A DNA stretch of 58,247 nucleotides from Roseomonas mucosa. GTDB taxonomy: Bacteria; Pseudomonadota; Alphaproteobacteria; Acetobacterales; Acetobacteraceae. The stretch lies in contig CAMDWG010000022.1 in the NCBI GenBank assembly GCA_945878375.1, forward strand, positions 1-58,247, written 5' to 3'. Within the stretch, counting starts at the first letter, position 1. Every line of letters begins with the position of its first letter. Made by a program: the position numbers and the translations under genes. The notes under the pieces were generated by a model. The model did no database searches and had not been told where the DNA came from. It saw nothing but the letters and a program-made list of their open reading frames with translations. Of the stretch, positions 50,935 through 58,247 are shown piece by piece.

Positions 50935-52017
50935 TCAGAAGCGGACGTTGTGCTGCGTGGTCAGGAAGTTCCGCACCCACTCCCGCGCCTCGGGCGCGAT
51001 GGTGGTGGCGGTGGCGTAGAGGGCATCGGCCGCCGGGCCGACCGCCTGCGGGTAGTCGCCCAGGATGTCGCCGCGCCGCGCGATCACGTCCGGGTCCTTC
51101 ACCGCATCCTCGAAGGCCTTGCGGAAGGCGGCGATGATCGGCGCGGGCGTGTCCTTCAGCAGCACCGCCGGCTTCTGCCCGGCGAAGGCGGCGACCGAAC
51201 AGGCGCGATAGGCGGCATAGCCGGGCCCGTCCGGCGCGCGGCCATGCATGGCGCGGAACACTTCCTCGAAGGTCGGGATCTCGGGGAAGGAGGGATCGCG
51301 CTGGACATTGCCCTGGGCGTCCGGCACGCCATAGGAGAACAGCGGCACCGCCGCCCCGGCGCGCACCATCGGCACCACCTGGGTCAGCCAGGCGGGCGTG
51401 GTCTGGTGGTCGGCATTGGCATCGCCGCGTTCCACCGCCAGCCGCGCATCGCCGCGCCCGCGCATGCCATAGACATAGCGCGTATTCAGCCCCAGCAGGT
51501 GCAGCGCCAGGATCGGCACGATGTCGAGCCCCGTGGCGCCCTGGCTCGGGAAGACCAGTTCCCGGCCGCGCAGCTGCGCGATCTGGTCCCCGCGCGTGAT
51601 GCCGGTGCGCGAGGAGACATAGACCACGCCCCCGGTGGGGGAGACGATCAGCGGCGTCCACTTCGCATAGTCGTAGCGCACGCGCCGGTCGCCCAGCAGG
51701 AAGGGCAGGTGGGTGGAGGCGGAGGGGCCGAAGAAGCTCGACCCGTCCGGCCGCGCCCGCTGCGCCCAGTCATTGGCGCCGGTGATGGACCCGCCGCCGG
51801 GGATGTTGCGGACGATCACGTTCGGATTGCCGGGCAGGTGCTTCGACAGCGCCGGCGCGAAGAAGCGCGCCCAGACATCGCTGCCGCCGGCCTCGGCGAA
51901 GGGGATGACGAATTCGATGGTGCGCCCGGCGAAGGAGAGCGGCGCCTGCGCGCGGGCCGATGTGGCGACACCCATCGCGGCTGCGCCGAGCAGCGCGCGC
52001 CGTCCGATACGGATCAT
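50935..52017 (-). CDS. TctC-family solute-binding protein (second of tandem pair)
   Basis: A 360-aa periplasmic receptor with signal peptide MIRIGRRALLGAAAMGVATSARA (twin-Arg-like). Shared Bug features are IEFVIPFAEAGGSDVWARFFAP and VIVRNIPGGGSITGANDW. Compared with ordinary Bug proteins (about 300 aa after cleavage) it has extra segments (LLGDRRVRYDYAKWTPLIVSP, RYVYGMRGRGDARLAVERGDAN) shared only with its upstream neighbour. It feeds the TctA-TctB fusion encoded 35 bases downstream. Confidence 0.88.
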   Translation of the reverse strand: MIRIGRRALLGAAAMGVATSARAQAPLSFAGRTIEFVIPFAEAGGSDVWARFFAPALSKHLPGNPNVIVRNIPGGGSITGANDWAQRARPDGSSFFGPSASTHLPFLLGDRRVRYDYAKWTPLIVSPTGGVVYVSSRTGITRGDQIAQLRGRELVFPSQGATGLDIVPILALHLLGLNTRYVYGMRGRGDARLAVERGDANADHQTTPAWLTQVVPMVRAGAAVPLFSYGVPDAQGNVQRDPSFPEIPTFEEVFRAMHGRAPDGPGYAAYRACSVAAFAGQKPAVLLKDTPAPIIAAFRKAFEDAVKDPDVIARRGDILGDYPQAVGPAADALYATATTIAPEAREWVRNFLTTQHNVRF

Positions 52018-52040
52018 GGTCCTGCCTTTCGTGTTGGAAG

Positions 52041-52063
52041 GGCCGCCGGCGGCGCCGGCGGCC
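52041..52063 (-). terminator. GC hairpin between the tandem TctC genes
   Basis: GGCCGCCGGC at 52041-52050 pairs exactly with 52054-52063 across a GGC loop. It lies 9 bases after the first TctC stop and 24 bases before the second TctC ATG on the minus strand. Without a T-tract it is more likely an mRNA stabiliser or partial terminator that favours the first receptor. Confidence 0.65.
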
Positions 52064-52072
52064 GATCTCGAA

Positions 52073-53188
52073 TCAGAAACGCGTGTTGTGGTTCGTGGTC
52101 AGGTAGTTGCGGACCCAGGCGCGGGCATCCGGCGCGATGGAGGTCGCGACCTCGTACAGGCGCTGGATGTTGTCGCCCACCGCCTGGTCGTAGTCGCCCA
52201 GCACCTCGCCCTTCTTGGCCTGCAACTCGGGGTCGGCCACGGCTTGGGCGAAGGCCTGGCGATAGGTGGCGACGATCTCGGGCGCGGTGCCGCGGGGCAG
52301 CATCGCCGGCTTCTGCGCGGCGAAGCCCGAGCCGAAGAAGGCGAGGTAGGCGTTGTACTCGACACCGGACGGCTTGCGGCCGTGCAGCATCTCATAGGCC
52401 TCGACGAAATGCGGCAGCTCGGGGAAGGACGGGTCGCGCGCCACATTGCCCTGGGCATCCAGCACGCCCCAGGAGAACAGCGGCACCGCATTGCCTGCCT
52501 GGATCATCGGCCGCACCTGGGTGAGGTAGGCGGAGGAGGTCTGGTAGTCGATCGTCGCCTCCCCACGCTCGAGCGCGAGGCGACCCTCGCCACGGCCGCG
52601 CATGCCGAAGACATGGCGCACATTCAGGCCGAGCACGACGAAGGCCAGCATCGGCACGAGATCGAGCGAGGTCGCGCCCTGGCTGGCATAGACCAGCTGC
52701 TGGCCGCGCACCTTGCCGAGTTCGGACGCGTTGGCGACGTTGAAGCGCGCCGGCAGATACACCACGCCGCCGGTGGGCGAGACCAGGATGGGCGGCATCT
52801 GGGCATAGTCGTAGCGCACCCGCGGATCGCCCAGCAGGAAGGGGAATTGCGTGGAGCCGGAGGTGCCGATGAAGGTCGAGCCGTCGTTCCGCGCGCGCAG
52901 GAAGAAGTCATTGGTGCCGGTGATAGACCCGCCGCCCGGGGCGTTGCGGATGATCACATTCGGACGCCCCGGCAGGTACTTGGCCAGGTAGGGCGCCATG
53001 AAGCGGGCCCAGACGTCGCTGCCGCCGCCTTCCGCGAAGGGGATCACCCATTCGATGGTGCGGCCGGAGAAATCCACCGCCCGCTGCGCCGCGGCCGGCG
53101 CTGCGCCGAGCGATGCGGCGCCAAGTCCCGCTGCGCCGCCCAGCAGCGCCCGGCGGCCGAGACGTCCGCGCATGGTGTCCTTGTTCAT
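52073..53188 (-). CDS. TctC-family solute-binding protein (first of tandem pair)
   Basis: A 371-aa periplasmic receptor, first gene of the tctC-tctC-tctAB-prpF-dehydrogenase operon. The signal region is RGRLGRRALLGGAAGLGAAS...AAAQ with a twin-Arg. Core features IEWVIPFAEGGGSDVWARFMAP, VIIRNAPGGGSITGTNDF, and the C-terminal RAWVRNYLTTNHNTRF align along the full length with the second receptor (AREWVRNFLTTQHNVRF), so the pair arose by duplication. ATG at 53188 has GGAGG 9 bases upstream. Confidence 0.9.
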   Translation of the reverse strand: MNKDTMRGRLGRRALLGGAAGLGAASLGAAPAAAQRAVDFSGRTIEWVIPFAEGGGSDVWARFMAPYLAKYLPGRPNVIIRNAPGGGSITGTNDFFLRARNDGSTFIGTSGSTQFPFLLGDPRVRYDYAQMPPILVSPTGGVVYLPARFNVANASELGKVRGQQLVYASQGATSLDLVPMLAFVVLGLNVRHVFGMRGRGEGRLALERGEATIDYQTSSAYLTQVRPMIQAGNAVPLFSWGVLDAQGNVARDPSFPELPHFVEAYEMLHGRKPSGVEYNAYLAFFGSGFAAQKPAMLPRGTAPEIVATYRQAFAQAVADPELQAKKGEVLGDYDQAVGDNIQRLYEVATSIAPDARAWVRNYLTTNHNTRF

Positions 53189-53303
53189 TCCTGCCCCTCC
53201 CTGAAGCACGTCAAGGCCGCGCCATTCCGGCGCAGCCCGCTTGCGTACCTTTATGACAAGCCAATAGGGGGGGCGTAAAGCCGCCGGCCAAGCGGGCGCG
53301 CGA

Positions 53304-53693
53304 TCACCCCGCCCGGAAGCGCGCCGCCGTCACCGCATCGCTGGCCAGCGCGGCCGCGATTTCGGCCTGGGCCACGGGCGCCTCGGCCAGGGCGACCACC
53401 CGTTCGAACCAGGGGCAGGTGTTGCGGATTCGCGCCTGGAACAGCGTGTCGAGCGCCACCGCCGCCGGGCTGCGCCCGGCGCAGCAGGCGCAGGCCGCCG
53501 CATGGGCGGGGCCTGAGAGGTCGAAGCGGGCCAGCGCCACGGCGCCGGGTGGGGGGGCATCTGACCGCGAAGCCCCCTCGGGCGCCGGGCCGAGCAGCAC
53601 CGCCGCCGGCCGCCCCCCGGCCAGCGCGGCCGTGAGCGCTGCCGGATCGGCCACGATCAGGATCGGGATGCGGGCGTCGAGCGACCAGGACAT
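53304..53693 (-). CDS. Unknown Cys-containing protein divergent from sahR
   Basis: A 129-aa soluble protein of unrecognised family. Its centre holds a Cys cluster, CACC at 68-71, then AGRSPAAVALDTLFQARIR and a further Cys93 (NTCPWFERVV), which could bind a metal. The N-terminal half (ARIPILIVADPAALTAALAG) looks like a simple alpha/beta strand-helix start. It shares its promoter region with sahR across the 18-bp palindrome at 53702-53719, so it is a candidate member of the SahR regulon. The 53210-53303 gap after its stop has no gene. Confidence 0.6.
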   Translation of the reverse strand: MSWSLDARIPILIVADPAALTAALAGGRPAAVLLGPAPEGASRSDAPPPGAVALARFDLSGPAHAAACACCAGRSPAAVALDTLFQARIRNTCPWFERVVALAEAPVAQAEIAAALASDAVTAARFRAG

Positions 53694-53701
53694 CTGCTAG
53701 A

Positions 53702-53719
53702 CATAAGGATATCTTTATG
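53702..53719. promoter_or_regulatory. Palindromic operator, probable SahR site
   Basis: CATAAGGATATCTTTATG is an 18-bp dyad with one mismatched pair (53707 and 53714) centred on GATATC. It is the only AT-rich palindrome in the 52-base region between the divergent unknown gene and sahR. ArsR-type regulators bind such dyads, and SahR-family sites in proteobacteria have a similar GATATC-centred layout; the match is from memory. Confidence 0.7.
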
Positions 53720-53745
53720 GCATTTACAAGCGAACGGTTGGACTG

Positions 53746-54690
53746 ATGATGGAACAGCTTCTCGCGCAGCTGCGCGCGGCCGCCGAGCCGACGCGCCTGA
53801 GGTTGCTGGCGCTCTGCGCCCGGCATCCGCTGTGCGTGACCGATCTCTGCGCCGTGCTCGGCCAGTCCCAGCCGCGCCTGTCGCGGCATCTGCGCCTGCT
53901 GGTGGAGGCCGGGCTGCTGGAACGCATCCCGGAAGGCGCCAACGCCTATTTCCAGATGCCCGCCGGTGCCGACCTCGCGCGCCTGGTGCTGGCCCGGCTG
54001 CCGGAGGGCGACCCGCTTCTCGCCGCCGATCGCCGTGTGGCCGCGCGGCTGGCGGCCGATCGCGCGCGCGAAGCCTCCGACGCCTTCCGCCGGCATGGGA
54101 TGGATTGGGACGAGATGCGCGCCCTCGACCTGCCGGCCGCCGCCATCGAACAGGCGCTGCTGGATGCGCTGCCGCCGCGGCTCGGCGCGCTGCTGGATAT
54201 CGGCACCGGCACCGGGCGGCTGCTGGAACTGGTTGCCCCGCGCGCGGACCGGGCGCTGGGGGTGGATATGAGCCGCGACATGCTGGCGCTGGCCCGCGCG
54301 CGGCTGGCCGAACGCGGGCTTTCGGATCGCGCCGCGGTGCGGCAGGCCGACATGTACCGCCTGCCGTTTGCCGATGCCGCCTTCGACGCGGTGGCGCTGC
54401 AGATGGTGCTGCACTACGCCGAGGATCCCGCCGCCGCGCTGGCCGAAGCCGCGCGCGTGCTGAAGCCGGGCGGCACGCTGCTGGTCGCCGACCTCGCCCC
54501 GCATGGCCGGGCGGAGCTGTTGGACAAGCACGCGCATCGCTGGCCCGGCTTCGACGACGCGCAGCTGGCCGGCTGGCTGGGTGCTGCGGGTTGCGTGCCC
54601 CAAGCGGCCGCGACCCTTGCGGGACCGCTTTCCGTCCGTATCTGGCCCGCGCGGCGTCAGCCCGCGCAACTCTCCGCCCTCGTTTCCTGA
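53746..54690 (+). CDS. sahR: ArsR-family regulator fused to SAM-dependent methyltransferase domain (SahR)
   Basis: A 314-aa protein with an N-terminal ArsR winged helix (about 1-85; VTDLCAVLGQSQPRLSRHLRLL recognition helix) and a C-terminal class I methyltransferase fold (about 130-300; motif I LLDIGTGTGRLLEL from 149, then GVDMSRDMLALAR, DMYRLPFADAAFDAV and GGTLLVADLAPHG). In SahR proteins the methyltransferase fold senses S-adenosylhomocysteine and controls the methionine cycle. The next gene, metH, starts 15 bases after its stop, fitting that role. ATG at 53746 or 53749. A downstream metF is not present here. Confidence 0.88.
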   Translation: MMEQLLAQLRAAAEPTRLRLLALCARHPLCVTDLCAVLGQSQPRLSRHLRLLVEAGLLERIPEGANAYFQMPAGADLARLVLARLPEGDPLLAADRRVAARLAADRAREASDAFRRHGMDWDEMRALDLPAAAIEQALLDALPPRLGALLDIGTGTGRLLELVAPRADRALGVDMSRDMLALARARLAERGLSDRAAVRQADMYRLPFADAAFDAVALQMVLHYAEDPAAALAEAARVLKPGGTLLVADLAPHGRAELLDKHAHRWPGFDDAQLAGWLGAAGCVPQAAATLAGPLSVRIWPARRQPAQLSALVS

Positions 54691-54705
54691 AGGTAGTCCC
54701 CATTC

Positions 54706-57700
54706 ATGGCCCGCCCGCATCTCCTCGACGCGCTTCGTGACCAGGTCCTGCTTTGCGATGGCGGGTTCGGCGCGCGCATCCAGGGCATGACGCTGGATGT
54801 CGAACGCGACTTCTGGGGCAAGGAGAACTGCACGGAAGTGCTGATCCTGTCGCGCCCCGACATCGTGCGCGACATCCACCAGGGCTATTTCGCGGCCGGC
54901 GCCGATATGGTGCTGACCAACACCTTCGGCGGCTCCCCCATCACGCTCGGCGAATTCGAGCTGGAGGAGAAGGCGTTCGAGATCAACAAGCTCGGCGTCG
55001 AGCTGGCGCGAGAAGCGGCGGAGAGCTTCGCCGATGGCCGCCACCGCTGGGTGATCGGCGATATCGGGCCGGGCACGAAGCTGCCGAGCCTCGGCAATAT
55101 CGGCTACGACGCGCTGGAACAGGCGCTGGTCCTGCAATGCCGCGGGCTGATCGCGGGCGGCGCGGATGCGCTGCTGACCGAGACCAACCAGGACACGCTG
55201 TACATCAAGGCCGCCGTCAACGCGGCGAAGATCGCGAAGGCTGAGACGGGATCCGACATCCCCATCTTCGTGCAGGTGACGGTCGAGACCACCGGTACGC
55301 TGCTGGTCGGCCCCGACATCTCCGCCGCCGCCGCCGTGGTGGGCGCGTTGGACGTGCCGCTGCTGGGCCTGAATTGCGCGACCGGCCCGCAGGAGATGGC
55401 GGAGCATGTGCGCTGGCTGTCGCAGAACTGGCCGGGGCTGATCAGCGTGCAGCCCAATGCCGGGCTGCCGGAGCTGGTGGATGGCAAGACGCATTACCCG
55501 CTCGGCGCCGCCGAACTCGCCACCTGGATGGAACGCTTCGTCACCGAAGACGGGCTGAACCTGATCGGCGGCTGCTGCGGGACGAACAACACGCATATCG
55601 CGGCGCTCGATGCGCTGCTGCGGAAGCTGGGCGGCGCGCGCGCGCGGCCGGCGCCGACGCTGCGCAAGCCGGTCTGGATCCCCTCTGTCGCCAGCCTCTA
55701 TACCGCCACCCCGCTCAGGCAGGAGAACAGCTACTTCTCCATCGGCGAACGCTGCAACGCCAACGGGTCCAAGGCCTGGCGCGAACGCCAGGCGGCGCAT
55801 GACTGGGACGGGTGCCTGGCGATCGCGCGCGAACAGGTGGCCGAAGGCTCGAACAGCCTCGATGTCTGCACCGCCTTCGTCGGCCGCGACGAGATGGCGG
55901 AGATGGGCGAGGTGATCCGCCGCTTCACCTCCAGCGTGAACTCGCCGCTGGTGATCGACTCGACGGAAACGCCGGTGATCGAGGCCTCGCTGAAGCTGCA
56001 TGGCGGCAAGGCCATCATCAATTCCATCAATTTCGAGGAGGGTGAGAAGGCCGCGGCGGACCGCATGGTGCTTGCCCGAAAATTCGGCGCGGCGGTGATC
56101 GCGCTGACCATCGACGAAGTCGGCATGGCCAAGACGGCGGAGGACAAGCTGCGGATCGCGACGCGGCTGGTCGAATTTGCCTGCGACCAATACGGCCTGC
56201 CGCAATCCGACCTGATGATCGACCCGCTGACCTTCACCATCGCGACGGGCAATGAGGACGACCGCAAGCTCGGCCTGTGGACGCTGGAGGGCATCCGCAT
56301 GATCCGGGAGAGGTTCCCGGACATCCAGATCATCCTCGGCCTGTCCAACATCAGCTTCGGCTTGAACCCGGCCGCGCGGCATGTGCTGAACAGCGTCTTC
56401 CTGGATCACGCGGTGAAGGCGGGGATGACGGGCGCGATCGTGCATGTCTCCAAGATCAAGCCGCTGCACCAGATCCCGCCCGAGGAAGTGCAGGTGGTGG
56501 AAGACCTGATCTTCGACCGCCGCCGCGAAGGCTACGACCCGCTGCAGAAGGTGCTGGAGATCTTCTCCGGCCGGAAGGCGGCGGACAACGTCAAGAAGGT
56601 GCGCGCCGAGACGGTGGAAGGCCGGCTCAAGGACCGGATCATCGATGGCGACCGCAAGGGGCTGGACGACGAGTTGCAGGTTGCCCTGAACCAGGGCATC
56701 GCGCCGCTTGCGATCATCAACGACGTGCTGCTGGACGGCATGAAGGTGGTGGGGGAGCTGTTCGGCGCGGGCAAGATGCAGCTTCCCTTCGTGCTGCAAT
56801 CCGCCGAGACGATGAAGACCGCCGTCGCCTATCTCGAACCCTTCATGGAGAAGGTCGAGGGCCAGGAGAAGGGCACGATCGTGCTCGGCACGGTGAAGGG
56901 CGATGTGCACGACATCGGCAAGAACCTGGTCGACATCATCCTGACCAACAACGGCTACAAGGTCGTCAACCTCGGCATCAAGGTGCCGCTGACCGAGATC
57001 GTGGCGGCGGCGAAGCAGCACAAGGCGAACGCCATCGGCATGAGCGGGCTGCTGGTGAAGTCCACGGTCGTGATGCGCGAGAATTTGGAGGAGATGTCGC
57101 GCCAGGGCGTGGAGATTCCCGTCCTGCTCGGCGGCGCCGCGCTGACGCGCAACTATGTCGAGGATGATTGCGTGAAGGCCTATGCCTGCGGGCGGGTGGC
57201 CTATGCGCGCGACGCCTTCGACGGGCTGCACCTGATGGACAAGGTGATGGGTAACGGCTTCGACGACTACCTGGCCGCGCTGCAATCGAAGCGGAAGGGG
57301 AAGTCGAAGAACGAGAAGCGCGTGCTCGGCACCGCCGATCCGCGCGGCTTCGCGCCGGTCGATGTGAACTACGCCCAGGCGCGCCGCCGGCGCGTGGCCG
57401 CCGAAAGCACGACGCCTGAAGTGCCGTTCTGGGGCGCGCGGGTGATGGAAGCGGCGCCGAAGGCGCTCGTGCCCTTCATCAACGAACGCAGCCTCTATCA
57501 ATTCCAATGGGGCTTCCGGAAGGCCGGCAAGTCGCTCGATGATTTCCTCGGCTGGGCGAAGCAGGAATTGCGCCCCGTGCTGAAGCGCATGCTGGCGCTG
57601 ACGGAGGAGCAGAACATCCTCAAGCCGCAGGCGATCTACGGCTATTGGAAATGCGCCGGCCAGGGCAACGACCTGGTGCTGTTCGAGGAAGACGGCATCA

Positions 57701-58206
57701 CCGAGGCCTGCCGCTTCAACCTGCCGCGCCAGCCGAAGGAGGATGGCGAGTGCATCGCCGACTTCGTGCGCGACATCGCGGACGGGCCGGCGCATCGCGA
57801 CGTGATCGGGCTGCAGGTGGTCACCGTCGGCCAGAAGGCGTCCGACATGGCGCGCGACTGGTTCGAGGACAACCGCTACCAGGACTACCTGTACCTCCAC
57901 GGCCTGTCGGTGGAGATGGCGGAAGCGATGGCGGAATACGTCCACAAGCGCATCCGCGCCGAATGGGGCTTCGCGGCGGAGGATGAGCGCGACATCGAGA
58001 AGATGCTGTCCCAGGGCTATCGCGGCGGCCGCTATTCCTTCGGCTATCCCGCCTGCCCGCGGCTGGAGGACCAGGAAGGGCTGCTGAAGCTGCTGAAGGC
58101 GGAGCGGATCGGCGTGGACCTGTCCGACGAATGGCAGCTGCACCCCGAGCAATCCACCAGCGCCATCGTGCTGCACCACCCGCGCGCGAAGTATTTCAGC
58201 GTCTAG
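54706..58206 (+). CDS. metH: Cobalamin-dependent methionine synthase
   Basis: A 1166-aa enzyme transferring methyl from 5-methyltetrahydrofolate to homocysteine. Domains in order: homocysteine-binding barrel (about 1-320) with zinc ligands Cys224 (LNCATGP) and Cys290/Cys291 (GGCCGT); pterin-binding barrel (about 345-610); B12 cap and B12-binding domain (about 640-870) with DVHDIGKN and lower ligand His735; C-terminal reactivation domain (about 910-1166) with RGGRYSFGYPACPRLEDQ and the end QSTSAIVLHH. It is complete, and short only in linkers relative to E. coli (1227 aa). It is co-transcribed with sahR. Cobalamin could be made with the CobST in this window. Confidence 0.96.
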   Translation: MARPHLLDALRDQVLLCDGGFGARIQGMTLDVERDFWGKENCTEVLILSRPDIVRDIHQGYFAAGADMVLTNTFGGSPITLGEFELEEKAFEINKLGVELAREAAESFADGRHRWVIGDIGPGTKLPSLGNIGYDALEQALVLQCRGLIAGGADALLTETNQDTLYIKAAVNAAKIAKAETGSDIPIFVQVTVETTGTLLVGPDISAAAAVVGALDVPLLGLNCATGPQEMAEHVRWLSQNWPGLISVQPNAGLPELVDGKTHYPLGAAELATWMERFVTEDGLNLIGGCCGTNNTHIAALDALLRKLGGARARPAPTLRKPVWIPSVASLYTATPLRQENSYFSIGERCNANGSKAWRERQAAHDWDGCLAIAREQVAEGSNSLDVCTAFVGRDEMAEMGEVIRRFTSSVNSPLVIDSTETPVIEASLKLHGGKAIINSINFEEGEKAAADRMVLARKFGAAVIALTIDEVGMAKTAEDKLRIATRLVEFACDQYGLPQSDLMIDPLTFTIATGNEDDRKLGLWTLEGIRMIRERFPDIQIILGLSNISFGLNPAARHVLNSVFLDHAVKAGMTGAIVHVSKIKPLHQIPPEEVQVVEDLIFDRRREGYDPLQKVLEIFSGRKAADNVKKVRAETVEGRLKDRIIDGDRKGLDDELQVALNQGIAPLAIINDVLLDGMKVVGELFGAGKMQLPFVLQSAETMKTAVAYLEPFMEKVEGQEKGTIVLGTVKGDVHDIGKNLVDIILTNNGYKVVNLGIKVPLTEIVAAAKQHKANAIGMSGLLVKSTVVMRENLEEMSRQGVEIPVLLGGAALTRNYVEDDCVKAYACGRVAYARDAFDGLHLMDKVMGNGFDDYLAALQSKRKGKSKNEKRVLGTADPRGFAPVDVNYAQARRRRVAAESTTPEVPFWGARVMEAAPKALVPFINERSLYQFQWGFRKAGKSLDDFLGWAKQELRPVLKRMLALTEEQNILKPQAIYGYWKCAGQGNDLVLFEEDGITEACRFNLPRQPKEDGECIADFVRDIADGPAHRDVIGLQVVTVGQKASDMARDWFEDNRYQDYLYLHGLSVEMAEAMAEYVHKRIRAEWGFAAEDERDIEKMLSQGYRGGRYSFGYPACPRLEDQEGLLKLLKAERIGVDLSDEWQLHPEQSTSAIVLHHPRAKYFSV

Positions 58207-58247
58207 TACTCCCCACAAAGCCGCGTCGTGCCGAAGGCAAGCCTTCG

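Noticed and set aside
53251-58218. A very long open frame (over 1600 codons) antisense to metH
   Set aside because: It mirrors the codon bias of metH in GC-rich DNA, is rich in His/Gln/Arg with no recognisable domain, and runs across sahR and the unknown gene.

Overview
The window is GC-rich chromosomal DNA of an alphaproteobacterium, most likely an Acetobacteraceae member close to Roseomonas. The basis is inference from gene content: many TctC-type solute receptors, a fused shikimate kinase/dehydroquinate synthase (AroKB), CobST, MmcB, a two-protein SahR-MetH unit, and GTTC-N7-GTTC LexA-type boxes. No 16S or other decisive marker is present.

Positions 1-9168 are accessory DNA. A tyrosine integrase (7562-8968) lies beside an elongator tRNA-Met (9169-9245), with three copies of an 11-bp repeat between them. 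Behind it come an unrecognised 319-aa protein, a stand-alone DUF3631 primase/helicase-type ATPase, a long inverted repeat, an internally deleted IS2-like element beside the tail of a thermonuclease gene, and a compact three-gene operon on the minus strand: a TerY/YegL-type von Willebrand A protein, a membrane-anchored PP2C phosphatase (YegK-like) and a transmembrane Ser/Thr kinase (YegI-like) with a probable periplasmic peptidoglycan-binding domain and MORN repeats. This triad is the strongest candidate for an under-described system. The left end of the island is outside the window.

From 9362 onwards the DNA looks like ordinary core and metabolic chromosome. 9.4-14.3 kb holds a LysR regulator divergent from a TctC receptor, a crotonase/PaaG-like protein and an NDP-forming acyl-CoA synthetase. 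14.3-21 kb holds an EamA exporter, a YgjP-like metalloprotease, xerD, aroKB, a DUF2889 protein, bolA and a J-domain protein. 20.6-24.6 kb holds cobS-cobT and a phytase-like esterase. 24.6-31 kb holds a histidine-less sensor kinase, rpmB, an Atm1-type ABC exporter, a DUF4743/Nudix protein, a SYLF lipid-binding protein and a histidine phosphatase.

31-42 kb holds a GH1-like glycosidase, two tandem degenerate EAL-like proteins, a PPP-type phosphatase, hldE, mmcB with a LexA-type box, an Rrf2 regulator, two GNAT acetyltransferases, an amidase and a ferredoxin-NADP reductase. 42-46.3 kb is a TRAP transporter operon (dctPQM) with a hydratase-like gene. 46.7-53.2 kb is a minus-strand operon: two TctC receptors, a natural TctA-TctB fusion, a PrpF/4-oxalomesaconate tautomerase-like isomerase and an isopropylmalate/isocitrate-type dehydrogenase, which together look like an uptake and catabolic unit for a tricarboxylate or hydroxy-dicarboxylate. 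The window ends with sahR and metH, expressed divergently from an unknown Cys-rich gene across a palindromic operator.

Two regulatory themes emerge from the sequence. Two exact GTTC-N7-GTTC boxes precede mmcB and an unknown 112-aa gene. Cobalamin use links cobST with the B12-dependent MetH. Several intergenic hairpins probably tune expression inside transporter operons.
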